From Delphinus delphis (lineage: Eukaryota; Chordata; Mammalia; Artiodactyla; Delphinidae), in the NCBI RefSeq assembly GCF_949987515.2, contig NC_082684.1, positions 48,574,006 through 48,638,005 of the forward strand: DNA of 64,000 nt. Direction: 5' to 3'. Both the position numbers and the translations under genes were made by a program. The notes beneath the pieces were generated by a model, which was not told the DNA's origin, did no database searches, and was given only the letters and a program-made list of their open reading frames with translations. Positions within the stretch are counted from its first letter, which is position 1. Each line of letters starts with the position of its first letter. Shown here one piece after another: positions 1 through 12,039 of the stretch.

Positions 1-855
1 AGGTGCTGTAGCCTCTATTGCGTTTTTCAATTGTTTATTTTCAGGAGATATTTATTGGTAGCTTCTAGCGTGTATACTTGCACATTTATGAAAGTTCATA
101 CCAGCAATTTATGAATTTCCAATTAGACATACCTAAACATGAAAGAAAGAAGTCTGCAAAAAAAGTCTCTTTCATGATTTTTCCTTCTTCCTTAATGTAT
201 GTGGCTGTACCCTACCCAGAGGTCTTGCCCTGTGCCCTGCTTCATTTCATCTGGATATGCCCCTGATAACTAAGTCACTGTAAGTGGGAATACTCCTTCG
301 CATTAGGCCTCTTCTGTCCTGTTCCCAACGGCGACCTGTAGGTCTGGCATCTGACATGGGAAAGGAAAAGCCCTAAGGGCAGCCAACATGACTCTCCAAC
401 TGTTCTATCTGAAGTACAGTTTATGGTAAAAGCTACCCCCTTAATCCTTTAGGGCCCAAGATTTTAGAAATTCGAAGACATTTTTCCTCAGAGCTATAAG
501 CTCTAACATAATTTCAAAATCCTCATTAGAAACCAAAAGCCAGGCCTTACTTTCTTTGTTTCCTGGCCGTCATTGTTACATCTCTTCCCTGAGGCAAAGG
601 ACGGGCCAGAAGTACAACACTTCAGAGGAGCTTTGATAGCACATTAGGCGTCATAACAATTACAAATAGTTTTCCAACGAATACCCTTCCTAATCTGACC
701 AGGCCTACTTTTTTTTTTGAAAACCTTATCACTTATTCCCTGCCTTCCCTTACCCTGCCATCCCCACCCCAGCCTGCCTGCTCACTCACCATGTACCCTC
801 TGGTCCAGCTGTATAGGACAGCTTTTCATTTCCTGAGCATTCTGTGCACTTTCAT
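1..855. other. Unassigned non-coding sequence
   Basis: I recognise no gene or repeat here. Short open frames lack codon structure or any family resemblance. A T-run lies near 711-719. Confidence 0.5.
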
Positions 856-859
856 ACCT

Positions 860-1240
860 GTATTCTTTGCTCATGCTGACTCTGCCTAGAGTGTTCTTTC
901 CCCCTGTGACTCTCTCCACTGCTGAAAGCTTACTGATTCTTTAACGTTCAGCTGATATAGGACTTCCTTGGAGAAGTCTTCTGGCCTGTGCCTCATCCCG
1001 GATTCTTCCTCTATGCTTTGCCAGCAGGTAGTTCCTACTGTTCAAAATAAAGGCATGTATCAGAGTATTTATGGGCAGCCCAACAGCTGTGGATGGGTCT
1101 TCCCCATAGAACTGAGCCCCTAGAGAGATGGAACATTGTTCTGGGCCTCTTTGAACCCCTAGTGCATAGCACAGTGCCCAGCACATGAAGAGAATTCTGT
1201 AAACAGAGAATACTTAAATAAATTAAAGAATGAATGGGGA
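860..1240 (+). repeat. L2 LINE 3' fragment
   Basis: The order of motifs fits an L2 3' end: a 'tgcctagagtgttctttcccc' type segment, then 'cttccttggagaagtcttc', then 'cctagtgcatagcacagtgcccagcaca', then 'aataaat..aatgaatg'. It is strongly diverged, as expected for this ancient family. Confidence 0.6.
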
Positions 1241-1455
1241 AAAAAGGAACAAATTTAGATAAGGGGATGGTAACAATGGATTTGATTTTAGATACATTAA
1301 ATTTGAGGATACCAGTGGGACATCCAGGTAAAGATTCTCCATCATCTAAGTTATCGCTGATATCCCTCCAGGATTCATAGTGGTTGCTACATGTGTCTTA
1401 AAATGATGCTGATTGGACCCATTCAGGTTTGGAACTGTATCAGTTAGGTTGTGGT

Positions 1456-1740
1456 AAGAAAAAGACACCATCCTGGCGTGGACATACATACACGACCCAG
1501 TGGAAACTAGATAGCTAGTGGGAAGCAACTGCATAGCACAGGGAGATTAGCTTGGTGCTTTGTGACCACCTAGAGGGGGATAGGGAGGGTGGGAGGGAGA
1601 TGCAAGAGGGAGGAGATATGGGAACATACGTATATGTATACCTGATTCACTTTGTTACACAGCAGAAACTAACACACCATTGTAAAGCAATTATATTCCA
1701 ATAAAAATGTTAAAAAAAAAAAAGAAAAAGACAGCATCCT
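1456..1740 (+). mobile_element. 5'-truncated young L1 3' end with target duplication
   Basis: About 247 bp of artiodactyl/cetacean L1 3'UTR: 'gaagcaactgcatagcacagggagatt', 'gattcactttgttacacagcagaaactaacacacc', then 'ccaataaaaatgtt' and an A-run. It is flanked by AAGAAAAAGACACCATCCT at 1456-1474 and a copy with one mismatch at 1722-1740. This marks a simple, heavily 5'-truncated insertion. No ORF2 sequence is included. Confidence 0.85.
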
Positions 1741-3093
1741 TAAGTGGGAAAATTGAAGAGGGGTTAATGGACTGCTTTCCAAGACATTAGGGGAAAATAA
1801 CAGGGATGTTGAAGCACATCCTACCAATACATGTCTTATTCCTGAAAAGGCAAGGAGTGGTTACTGGAATTTACAAGACTGGAGCTTATGGAGTTATGGT
1901 TGTCGTTATAGCTGTAGGAGAAGCTGCTGGAGGGAAGCTGTGGTCTTTGGTGGAGGGATGCAGCTGTTGCCAGCCTGCAACCACACAGGAGGGAGCCGAA
2001 GGAATAAATACCTTGCCCTCTCTTTTCTACTTATCCCCGAACTGCTGCCAGTCCTTTCCATTGGCCTAACCCTACTGGAAATCAGTGGGCAAGGGCTCCT
2101 GTTTTTTATCCATAGAGTGACCTCTGGACAGTAAACAGGATCCCTTCTGGGGGCTGGGACAGGTAGAAAAGTGTGGAGAGGGGATCTGGAAGGCAACCTG
2201 AGGTCACTTGGCACAGAGGCTCTCTAAATCAGGCCATCGTAGCTGTTTGCAGCCCTTCTACATGCTAGCCTTTATTGGGGCTTGCCTCTTGAGCATACGC
2301 CATTCAAGGTTCCAGGGCTCGGGCTGGACAGACGAGGTGATGAGCTACAAAGCAGGGACCTCAAAGGGAGGAGCTGTAATTGAGTATGGAAGCTAGAGGT
2401 CAGAGCTGGCTAGAGAAGCGATACCAAGCCAAATCTATGCAATGAGACCGTTTGAGGAATGAGTGAAGGAGTTAGAAAGAGAGCCGGAATAAGCAGGATG
2501 TAGAGGGCTGGAGTGGTGGGAGTGTCTCATTCAGGAAGGGAGAACAAAGGAGGTGAGTTGTTATAGGTGAGCTCTTACCTGAGCAAGCATCACAGCAGGG
2601 GGAGGAGAGGTGCCCGCCTCCTCAGTGAATTATGCCAGGCCAGCCGCAACACAACTCTTGTTGACATTCCACTGACTGTTTCCAATCACGACCACAATTC
2701 TTAAGTCTCTGTCTCCAGCCCAACCTACCTCTTTCAGCACTGGACCTGGCTCCTACTTCACCAGGGTGATTGGGGTCATCAGAAGTAGGCTTGCTCAACC
2801 TCTCCCTACTACCTCCCTTCCCGTCTTCCCTTCCTCTTGCCTCAGGGAAAAAGTTTTCTTTCTTCATCTCTATGGCTCTCCGAGCCTTCCCCTGCATCCT
2901 TAATCTCTTTATCCCTCCATTCCCCAAAAGGACGTTGGCATTTCAGTTATCTTCTCTCTCTAATACTTTCCACTAATGTTCCTTCACATAAATTATCCCG
3001 AAAAACAAAATCACAGACTGATCACTCTTTTCCAGCTGCTGTCCTCTCGCTCCTTACCTTGGGCATCAAAATCCTAGAAAAAAACGTCTCATG
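1741..3093. other. Unassigned non-coding sequence
   Basis: I see no convincing gene or repeat. Overlapping short open frames on both strands (60-100 codons) resemble nothing known and are treated as chance. Confidence 0.5.
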
Positions 3094-3300
3094 GGGGCTT
3101 CCCTGGTGGCGCAATGGTTGAGAGTCCGCCTGCCGATGCAGGGGATGCGGGTTCGCGCCCCGGTCCGGAAGATCCCACATGCCGCGGAGCGGCTGGGCCC
3201 GTGAGATATGGCCGCTGAGCCTGCGTATCCAGAGCCTGTGCTCCGCAACGGGAGAGGCCACAACAGTGAGACGCCTGCGTACCGCAAAAAAAAAAAAAAA
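3094..3300 (+). mobile_element. CHR-type tRNA-derived SINE (short form)
   Basis: The tRNA-like head starts 'ggggcttccctggtggcgca'. It contains an A-box-like TGGCGCAATGG (3107-3117) and a B-box GGTTCGCGCCC (3150-3160), the internal RNA polymerase III promoter. The body follows through 'ccgcaacgggagaggccac', ending in 'accgc' and an A-tail (3286-3300). A short target duplication, CTCATGG, lies on either side (3088-3094 and about 3302-3309). This family is typical of cetaceans and relatives. Confidence 0.93.
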
Positions 3301-3569
3301 GGCTCATGGTCGCTGCCTCGCAATCCTACCACCTACTCCCTCTTTACTCCTCTGTGTTTTGGCTCCTTTGACATTGCTCCAGAAGTCTCCTGGGGCCAAC
3401 TAATCAGCCCCTTAAAACCTTTTTCTCAGTCTAGGGTTATGAATTATCTGAGAGATTTATAATTATGAACAACGCTTGCCTTCTTGAAACTCCTCCCTTC
3501 ACATCCATGACCCAGTGTTCTCCTGGACCTCTGCCCACTTCTCCTATAGTCCCTCTCCCTTCTCCAGCA

Positions 3570-3785
3570 ATGTTGGGCCCAGGGTGCAGCTCTGGAATTA
3601 GACTTCCTGGGTTCAAATCCTGGCTCAGGCACTTCCTATTTGTCATTGGATCCTGCTGTACCTTGGTTTCCTTGTCTGATAAACAGAAGTGGGAATGGTA
3701 GCTGCCCTTTTGAGTTGTATGAGGATTCAATGGTATGAAGAATGTAAAGCACTTTGCAGGCTGCCTGGCTTTAAGAAGTACTGAG
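3570..3785 (+). repeat. MIR SINE
   Basis: Contains the MIR core: 'gacttcctgggttcaaatcctggctcaggcactt', then 'ccttggtttccttgtctgataaa', 'tgaggattcaatg' and 'gtaaagcactttgcaggctgcctgg'. This is an ancient element shared by mammals. Confidence 0.85.
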
Positions 3786-3864
3786 TTAGCTGTCAGCATT
3801 TATATCTCTCCCCTCTTGTCTCTGATATATTTTCTTCCACCAGGTGTATGTACATATCATTTCT

Positions 3865-4150
3865 TGGACTTTCTTTGTGCTTTGCTGATTTTGCTTACAC
3901 CATTGCCCCTCCCAGCTTCACCTATTGAAATTCCTCTGCTTCTTTAAGACCCACTTAAATGCCACCTTCTCTGTGAAACTCTTCCAGGTCACTCAAGCCA
4001 AAGCTAATTTCTCCTCCAATGAAATCTCATAGTCTCTTGCTCATTCTCCTGGCATTTTCTGCCTTGTATTATAATTCTATAATTTATCTTCCTTACAATA
4101 TTTTAAGTTCTTTGATTGCAAAAGGATACCTAGTAGGTGTTGAGTAGTAG
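3865..4150 (+). repeat. L2 LINE 3' fragment
   Basis: The consensus order of an L2 3' end is visible: 'aaatgccaccttctctgtgaaactcttcc', then a long T/A-rich 'gccttgtattataattctataatttat' block, ending near 'cctagtaggtgttgagtag'. Confidence 0.6.
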
Positions 4151-4406
4151 GTGATCATGAAAACATTAATATGGGGCCAGGTATCCTAATCCAGTGGGGA
4201 AGGCATTATATTAGATTCAGTGGAAATATCTTTACAAAGAATATAGATGATCTCAAGGGAATACTGAGCAGAGTTTGCTTATATGATTCTGAAATAAGAT
4301 TGCATGGGAAAAGCAAAAGAATGAGCACATGGATTCTTCATATGTTTTTAATGAATATAAAACACTGGGGAAATATATAGAAAACTGGAGGTTGTAACCT
4401 CAGAAA

Positions 4407-4641
4407 AGCTATTTGATTTTTTTTTTTTTTTTTTTGCGTTACGCGGGCCTCTCACTGTCGTGGCCTCTCCCGTTGCGGAGCACAGGCTCTGGATGCGCAG
4501 GCTCAGCGGCCATAGCTCACGGGCCCAGCCGCTCCGCGGCATGTGGGATCTTCCCGGACCGGGGCACGAATCCGTGTCCCCTGCATCAGCAGGCGGACTC
4601 TCAACCACTGCGCCACCAGGGAAGCCCAGCTATTTGATTTT
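4407..4641 (-). mobile_element. CHR-type SINE (short form) with perfect target duplication
   Basis: A full short-form element in reverse orientation: T-run (A-tail) at about 4418-4435, head ending at about 4627. The 14-bp duplication AGCTATTTGATTTT occurs at 4407-4420 and exactly again at 4628-4641. The perfect duplication and intact promoter boxes suggest a fairly recent insertion. Confidence 0.95.
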
Positions 4642-5036
4642 AACACACATAAGAATGAAGTGCTGAGCTGAAGTTGTTTAGGAATTAATCAAGTAAAAAA
4701 GGAAAATTTATATATTGAGTCCATGCCTGTTCTCAGAATCTCAGGAAACTACTGAGAGAGTTTGAATTTGGCTCAATATGAGAGAAGGAAAGAGAGATAA
4801 TGGTACAAATCTTGCACACAGTGGGTCTTTGTTAAATATGAGTGAACAAATGAGTTAGGAAATGAATCTGTCAGGGTTAAATCTTATTGCTTTAAGATCA
4901 CCATATTCAACAAGAGTAGATCGAATTTAATGAATTTGCCTGTGTGGCTTTGACAGTGAGCTCTTTTCACTCTGCAAATATTTGTCACTGATGCACATTT
5001 TCTCTTCAATGTTCCCTCTTCTCCTGGATCCTTTTG

Positions 5037-5460
5037 AGATACTGCCGTAATGAACCTAGAGATGATCATACTAAGTGAAGTAAGTCAGACAAAGACATAT
5101 ATCATATGATATCACTTATATATTGAATCTTAAAAAAAGATACAAATGAACTTATTTATAAAACAGAAATAAACTCACAGACGTAGAAAACAAACTGATG
5201 GTTACCAAAGGGGAAAAGGCAGGGGGAGTTTGGGATTAACAGATACATGCTATTATATATAAAATAGATAAACAACAAGGACCTACCGTATAGCAGGGAA
5301 CTATATACAATATCCTTTAGTAACATATAATGGAAAAGCATCTGGAAAAGAATATATATATTTATAAATATATATAGCTGAATCACTTTGCTGCACACCT
5401 GAAGCTAACACAATGTTGCAAATCAAATGTACTTCAATTAAAAAAAAAAAAGATACTGCC
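5037..5460 (+). mobile_element. 5'-truncated L1 3' end with target duplication
   Basis: About 400 bp spanning the end of L1 ORF2 and the 3'UTR: 'gtgaagtaagtcagacaaagacatatatcatatgatatcactt', 'gaatcactttgctgcacacctgaagctaacac', then 'acttcaatt' and an A-run. The target duplication AGATACTGCC lies at 5037-5046 and 5451-5460. The nearby 116-codon open frame starts inside this tail and is not a gene. Confidence 0.88.
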
Positions 5461-5794
5461 ATGGTTTTCTTCCTACTTCTCTGGCTACATATTCTCAGTT
5501 TCTCTTCCTCAGCATTCCATTCTTGGAGTGTGTCTCTTCTCATTTTGCTCTCTGTATCCTTTCTACATGATCCATCCATCCATGCCCATTGTTTCAACTC
5601 TCTTTCATATGCTGATAACTCTCAAATATGCATTTCCAGGCTCCAGACACACTTATCCAACCAACTATGTGAAGTTGTCACATTTCACTTGTCACATACT
5701 GAGCTGAACTCATCCGCTTCCACCACCCAGCATGAGACTGAGCTACATGAGCCTCTTAGCTAGTTATTAATTTGTCCCTTCATGTCACCCTTTC
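5461..5794. other. Unassigned non-coding sequence
   Basis: Nothing recognised. A 'gattgattgatt' mini-repeat lies at the right edge. Confidence 0.45.
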
Positions 5795-5910
5795 AATATT
5801 GATTGATTGATTGTATAATTTATCACATATAACATATTAGTTTTAGGTGCAACCTAATGATTCATGTATATTGCAAAATGACCACCACAATAAGTCTAGC
5901 TAATATACTC
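5795..5910 (-). repeat. Old L1M 3' end fragment
   Basis: Reverse-oriented L1M 3' terminal sequence is visible: 'tataatttatcacatataacatattagttttaggtgcaacctaatgattcatgtatattgcaaaatgaccaccacaataagtctag'. Confidence 0.6.
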
Positions 5911-6559
5911 AACCTTTATTTAGAATAGAGGCTGAGAACTTTTGAGAAGGGCAGAGAAAGAATTGTCAGTGTTCCAAAGCCCCAGCCTCTCTTCTATTTT
6001 CCTGACCAAATTAGCTTGGTGCCAAACTTGTATATCGCATTAAGAAAAGCAAAACCCATGGGGCTAATCAGAACGTCCCTCCTTAGGAGTCAGTCCAGTG
6101 ACTTGCCACTTTTACTAGAATGTTCCATTGCAGGGAGTGGAGTCTTATCTGCATCTCAAGTGGCCTATCAGACTATTCTGTACAACTACATGTAGTAATC
6201 TCTTCAGTAGAGGTTCTGATGACACTTTCCTCCATCTTCTTGTATTTCCAGTGATCTTTAGAGCTATAGATAAGTTCTCCAGGAAGCTACCCACCTAGAA
6301 TAACTCTGCCCTGACGCAAGGCTCACTTTCCTGTAGAATTAGCAATCTAAGTAAATGGTACCACATTACGTATTTTCCCAAGCCAGAACACCAGATATCA
6401 TCCTTATTTCTTCTTTCTCTTACTCAACCACCAAATCAGATCTGCTTCTTAATTTCTAAAATTAGCCCGCTTTCTTATTTCAAATAATTTATCCATTCAG
6501 TCTCTTGAATTCTTGTGCAGTGATACCATCTGTGCGTAATGACAGTTGTGTTTCTTTCC
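5911..6559. other. Unassigned non-coding sequence
   Basis: No recognised gene or repeat; A/T-rich with scattered stops in all frames. Confidence 0.45.
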
Positions 6560-7200
6560 TTCCAGTAAGTATGCCTTGTTATCTTTTCCTCAGGCTGCCA
6601 GTAAAGTGTTAAATGGACATAGCGATAGCCAGCATCTTGGCCTTATTTTCTTTTTGAAAGGAAATATTTCTAATGATTCATCATTAAGTATGATGTTTGC
6701 TCTAGGTTTTTGGTGGATACTCTTTATTAAGTTAAGGAAATTCCCATGTATTTCTAGCCTGCTAAGAGATTTTTTAAAAGGCTATACATCTTTTATCAAA
6801 TGTTTTTCCTATGTATCTTGAGGTGATCATATTTTTGGACCCACATAAATCAGAAAGAATCATTCTTCTCTATTCACTAGGAGGTTGGTCTAGATTTTTC
6901 TTTCCTCCTGTTGCTCTTGTCTAGGTTTAGTATCAAGCATTTACTTGCCTCATAACATGAGATGGGCGAGTTGACCCCCTTTTTGACTCATTGGAACAGT
7001 TTGAAATGTTGAGATTATGTATGTGTTTCCTAAAGTTTTACTAGAACTCACCTATAAAACTGACTAGATCTACAGTTTGTTTGTTTGTTTCTTTTTTTTT
7101 TGTTTTGGAGGTAGATTTTACTTTCTTGAAAAGCTCTAGGCTATTCAGGGTTTCTTCTTGAGTTTGCTTTGACTAGTTTTTATAGGAATTGTTCCCAAAC
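6560..7200 (-). repeat. Ancient L1 ORF2 fragment
   Basis: Reverse-strand sequence follows the L1 ORF2 reverse-transcriptase region in order but is strongly diverged: 'aagtatgatgtttgctctaggttttt', 'gttaaggaaattcccatgtatttctagcctgctaagag', 'gaggtgatcatat', then 'ttggaacagtttgaaatgttgagatta'. It probably continues at 7775-7915, split by the element at 7300-7610. Confidence 0.55.
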
Positions 7201-7299
7201 CCAAGCTTTCAAATTTATAAACATAAAAGTTTTCTTAGTGGCTTTCTCTCTCTGAATGTGATATAATTTACTTCTTTAACTGCTCAGTACTCTTCAAGA

Positions 7300-7610
7300 G
7301 TGTCAAGATCATAAAAGACAAGTAAAGTTTAAGGAAATGTCACAGACTGGAGCAGACTGGGGAAAAAAAACAATTAAATGTAATTTGGGGGCCTGGATAG
7401 TATCCTGGAACAGAAAAAGATCACTAGTGGAAAAATAGGTGAAATTTGAATAAGGTCTGCAGTTTAGTTAATAGTATTGTACCTATGTTAATTTCTTAGT
7501 TTTGATAATTGTACTATGGTTATGTAATATGGGGAGAAGCTTGGTGAAGGAACTCTTCTATTTTCAGCAACTTTTCTGTAAGTCTAAAATTAGTTTAAAG
7601 TAAAAAGTTG
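7300..7610 (+). repeat. Old L1M 3'UTR fragment
   Basis: Characteristic 3'UTR motifs: 'ggcctggatagtatcctggaacagaaaaagatcactagtgg', 'ttgataattgtactatggttatgtaatat', then 'caacttttctgtaagtctaaaattagtttaaagtaaaaagtt'. Confidence 0.7.
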
Positions 7611-7774
7611 AAAAAAGAGATGATTCTGGTCACTATGTAGAAAATAGGCCAGGGGTGGGGACAGACTGGACACAGTGAAAATAAGTAGCAGTTCAAGAAA
7701 GGTGGTTTGGAAGAGTAAAGACGGTAGCAGTAAAACTGAGAAGTGGTTGATTAATTTTTTCAACTACCATGTCT

Positions 7775-7915
7775 GTACCTCTGTCTCATTTTTTGTTTCC
7801 TAACATTGTTTATTTTACTGTCTCCCTTTTTAAATTAATAAATGTTACTAAAGTTTTATTGACTTAGTCGTCTTTTCAAGGAACTAACTTTTGAAAAAAA
7901 TTCTTTTAACTCTTT
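7775..7915 (-). repeat. Ancient L1 ORF2 fragment (continuation)
   Basis: The text 'gtcttttcaaggaactaacttttg' corresponds to the ORF2 segment written 'tcttctcaaagaaccagctttta' in the young copies of this window. It is in the same orientation as 6560-7200. Confidence 0.4.
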
Positions 7916-7944
7916 GTTCACTATTACATTCATTTCTGTTCTTT

Positions 7945-8035
7945 ATTTCCTCGATAAATATTTGTAGAGCTCTTACTATATCCCAGGCATTTTCTAGGTG
8001 CTATAAATAAATCAGTGAATAAAAGTGACCAAGAT
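7945..8035 (+). repeat. L2/MIR-like fragment
   Basis: 'ataaatatttgtagagctcttactatatcccaggcattttctaggtgctataaataaatcagtgaa' matches the widely shared L2-type motif of 'attgagcacctactatgtgccaggcac'. Confidence 0.5.
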
Positions 8036-8039
8036 TCCT

Positions 8040-9884
8040 GTCATCAAACCCATCAAGTCTTAAATTCAGAGGAGCCCAGCAGCAGTGCATAGTGAGAGGG
8101 CAATGGTACATCTGGGATCAAGTCTAGGTAGGACCAGAGGGTATGAATAAGCTGTATGAGCAGATAGTCCAGAGCCCCATGTCACCCCACAGTTGCACCA
8201 ATGCTTCTGCCTCAGCTCATACTTGTGGCCATATGGAGAGATCCTTGTGAGCAGCTAAAGGTGGAGGCATAATCCCAAGCTTGTTTTACAAATGAGTTGG
8301 CTTGGAATATTGTGTAAGCTGAAAATTACAGCCACATTCAGGAGTTGCCTTGAAAGACATTAGAGAGTGAAAATCTTCCCAAGGAAGGAATGTGAAAGGT
8401 GCACCTGGTCATCTACTTTGTGCTGGAATGGCCTGAGGTGAGGATGCACATAGATTCCTGTGCAGTGGCCAATGTGCTGGCTCTCTGGACAGGAAATGTA
8501 CTGGAAAATCTGGTGTAAGATGTATGGATGGACTGATGGGAGGAGGCACAAAGTGTGATGATCTTTGTGTCACATGTAATGCCCACCAGAAAGCATCCCC
8601 CATGGAAGAGACTCTGAACAATCAAGTAGACAAATTGGCTCAGACAGATGGCATTAGGGAGACTTCATAATCAGCCACCCCAGAACTGGCTGATGGGCAC
8701 ACGAATGGAGTGGCCACAGTGATCGAGATGAGGGCTACTGACCTGATTTAGCTACTGTGGCCTCTGAAAGTCTGACCTGTTAGCAATAGAGACCAGTGCT
8801 GAGCACCTGGATATGGTATTATTCCCTGAGAAGACCAATCAGCCACCTGGTGGCAAGTCAATTACGTGAGGCTCCTTTCATCCTGAAAGGATCAGTGACT
8901 GGTTTTCACAGGGTTAGATGCTTATTCTAGGCGTGCTTTGCCTCGCCTGCCCATAGAGCAAGCCTCAGCCAGCATCCTTATTTGGGGGCTTATAGAATGT
9001 CCGATCCACAGGCATAGGATCTCACACAGCATAGGGGAATCATTTCATAGTAAAGAACATATGGGAGTGAACCCATGCCCATGGAATCCGTTGGTTGTAT
9101 CACAAACCACATTTCCCAGAAGAAGCAGGCCTCAGAGAATTCTGAAACTGTCTTCCAAAGGCACAGCTGAAGAATCAGCTCAGACACAACACTCTGAGAG
9201 GAGGGGGCATTACCCTTTAGGATGCAGCATATGTGTTAAGTCAGAGACCTCTGTATGGCACTGTGTCCCCATTTGAAATAATATATGGGTTGGGGAACCA
9301 AAGAGTGGAAGCATGAGTGAACCCCCCACCCCATCACTCCCAAGGATCCACTGGGAGGTATTGTCCTTCCTGACGCTGCAACTCTGGGATTTGCAGGGTT
9401 AGAGATTCTGGTCTCCCAAAGAGGGTCCCCCTTGCCAGGGACTACGGCCACCGTCAAAGCTCTTTGGATTTCTTGTATCCAGGGCCAAGCAGGCAAGGAG
9501 AGGTGTCGCTATCTTGGCAGGAAGTGGAGCTACTGTTACACAAGGGGGCAGGAGGAATACATGTGGAGCTAAATGATCCACTAAGGAGCCTCTGGGTGCT
9601 CCCAGGCTCCTTGTTACTTGTGAATGGACACGTGCAACTACCCCAACCTGAGAAGATGCCTCAGGAATGAAGGTTTGGGTCACACCACCAGGGAAGCCAC
9701 CAAGACCTGCTAAGGTGATAGCTGAGGGCAAGGGAAATTTCGACTGGATAATGGAGGAAGGAGATGATGAGTATCAGTTATGCCCTGGAAACTACTCCAA
9801 TTCCCTCTCCTCTAAGTTTTCCCTTAAGACTGGAGGCCATGGGAACCATGGAAGAGCTGCTCCCCAAACCTACCTGGAAAAGTA
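8040..9884 (+). mobile_element. ERVL-class endogenous retrovirus, decayed pol 3' region
   Basis: The sequence follows the internal region of ERVL elements in order. About 8600-9110 corresponds to the integrase part of pol, with 'cacctggtggcaagtcaattac', 'ctggttttcacagggttagatgcttattctagg' and 'catagggg aatcatttcatagtaaagaac'. About 9330-9780 corresponds to the pol C-terminus, with 'gaatgaaggtttgggtcacaccaccagggaagcc' and 'agctgagggcaagggaaatttcgactgg'. Stops and indels occur throughout and no frame is open across more than about 110 codons, so it cannot encode protein. ERVL elements are old, non-infectious and lack env. The assignment rests on recognition of nucleotide motifs. The gag and reverse-transcriptase parts are not visible. 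Confidence 0.72.
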
Positions 9885-10310
9885 GACCTATGTAGGTTAA
9901 AGGGTGGACTGTGGCTGCCATGGGAACAGACCAGATCTCCTGCTGTGGGGAATGTTCCTGACTGACAATTCCTCTGTATCTACCACCACGTTCACACAGA
10001 GGCTGTTCCAGCTGTGATGGAGCACAGCTGGGTCCTAGGGAAGACCCATTCCTGTAGGGCATGGACTAACTCTAATGGGAAAGTCAAGAACTCCCCATCA
10101 GCCTGGTCAAATTTTCTTGGAACTGAGCTGCAGTTTGAGACACTTCCTACCCAAACCTCCCTCCTTCCTCCTCTGTTTTCATAGGGGTGTCCTCATGATC
10201 TGAAGCCTCTCTCAGCCTCTACTCCTGCTTTCTTTATGCTTCACAGCATACAAATCTCTTGCACATCTAATCCCATCTTGGTGTCTGCTTCTTGGTATTT
10301 AAGGCCATAA
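9885..10310 (+). repeat. ERVL 3' flank / LTR-like fragment
   Basis: This directly follows the pol end. The motifs 'ggggtgtcctcatgatctgaagcctctctcagcctct' and 'catctaatcccatcttggtgtctgcttcttgg' fit ERVL-associated 3' sequence. No terminal TG/CA or target duplication could be fixed. Confidence 0.4.
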
Positions 10311-11389
10311 GACTGGGTGAGATGCTCAAGGTTGTGAGTGCAGATAGAAATGGGAAGGGAACTGAACTCTGGGGCTCTTCAGCACTGAGTGAAAGAGAGG
10401 GAAAGTGAACAACAGAGACCAAGAAGAGGTGGCCAGCAACGTAGAAGAAAAACCAAGAGAATATGGTGTCCTTGAAACCAAGTAAAGAAAGTGTACCCGA
10501 GAAAAGGAGTGATTGACTATGTCAAGGATGCTGCCAGATTGTGTAAACTAAGGATCAGGGGTTTAGCAAGATGAAGCTCATGGTGACTTTGACAAGAGCA
10601 ATTTTAGTGAAGGGTGTGGATGCTGCCTGATTGGCCTGGGTTTAAGAGAGAATTATTCCTGTTGCACAGAGGAACTGAGAAATGGGGGAGTGGCTGGCAG
10701 GAGAACAGAGGTCAGAGAAAGGATTCTTAAGATGTTCAAGATAACAGCATATTGGTGTGCTGATAGGAATGACCCAGTAAGGATAAAACATTGAGGATGT
10801 AAGCAGAAAGTGAAGCACTGCTGGAGTGCTGTTGAGTAGGTGAGAAAGGATGAGGTCACTGAAGGGGGAAGCTCTTCAAAGAGTCTTCGCTCCAACTCCC
10901 TGCTTCTCCCAGGCCCACGCCTCACCTGGGGTCAGTTAAGCTCAAGTATCTGAGATAGAACAAAATTTCCTACCCTTTTAACTGAGTGTTGCATCAGCTG
11001 AGGCACTCACCACTTGAATTTTCAGTTCCCTCTTTGTGTTTGTTATCTAACGATTTCACTTAGTCTTTTGTGACTTTTGACTATACGTTTAAACTAATTT
11101 TAAAACTTTAACCCATTTTATGTTTTTGAACCTGGAATTTTTTCTGGTTATCTCAGTCTGCTATCTTACTGGAAATGGGAATCTCCTGGAATGAGTTTTT
11201 TCTCAAATGCAGATCTTATCAGGGTACTACTTTGATGGTTTATAGTTACCATATGAATAAGATCCTGGCTTTTTATGATGACATTAAAAACCTGTTTTTT
11301 CCCTCTCTGGCTCCTAGCTGTCCATGTCTTGCAGCCTCAGGAAACACTAAGAGGTCCTAAGACTCATCGTGCTCTCCAGTGTCCCCTTG
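10311..11389. other. Unassigned non-coding sequence
   Basis: No recognised gene or repeat. It is moderately purine-rich at 10400-10800. Confidence 0.45.
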
Positions 11390-11720
11390 TCTTTGCGTAT
11401 GTTGCTCTCTTCCCTGGAAAGGCATCCCCCCTTCATATGTTTAAAGCTTGCTTACCCTTTAAGATCCATTTTGGGAGCTGATGACTATGAGGAATGTTTC
11501 CAACTTCACTTATCCCCGACGCTAGTTTAAATGTCTGTCTCATGTGCTCCCACACCCATAGCTCTGGGAAAGCTTTTCACCCTGAGAATCCTTTTCTATT
11601 TACTTCTTGGTTTCCTCTGTCCACCCAGCTCCTGGCTGCCTCCAGTATTCCCAGTGCTTCCACATCCTTGGCATACAATACCTTGGTAAATGTTTGTGTT
11701 GGGTGCAATTAGGTTTTCTG
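11390..11720 (+). repeat. L2-like LINE fragment (tentative)
   Basis: Motif order such as 'gctctcttccctggaaaggcatccccccttcat' followed by 'accctttaagatccattttggg' and a C-rich tract resembles an L2 3' region, but divergence is high. Confidence 0.35.
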
Positions 11721-12039
11721 TATGGGTCACGTTAAGTCTCAAAATAGATTCAAATTTCTGGAGAGGGAAATATATCTTAACAATTTATTTGTATAAAATA
11801 TACTTTATTGATTGCTAAAGCCTTTATACAGCATTGGCATAACTCAGAGAAATAAAGAATGTTAGAATTTCAGATCTGGAAAGAATCTAGAGATTCTTAG
11901 AGATTACTTAACTCACCTCCTTTATTCTCTGGATAAAGAAATGTTTCTTTGTACCAGTTTCTGTGTCTATCCACAGTGTATGAGGATGCCTCTGTCTGCT
12001 CACACTTTCTCCCTAGAAGGAGTATTTCCAGTGTCTTAT

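Noticed and set aside
5413..5763. 116-codon + strand frame
   Set aside because: It begins in the A-tail of an L1 insertion and continues in sequence with no known homology.
8938..9276. 112-codon + strand frame
   Set aside because: It falls in the decayed ERVL pol region and does not follow the pol frame over its length.
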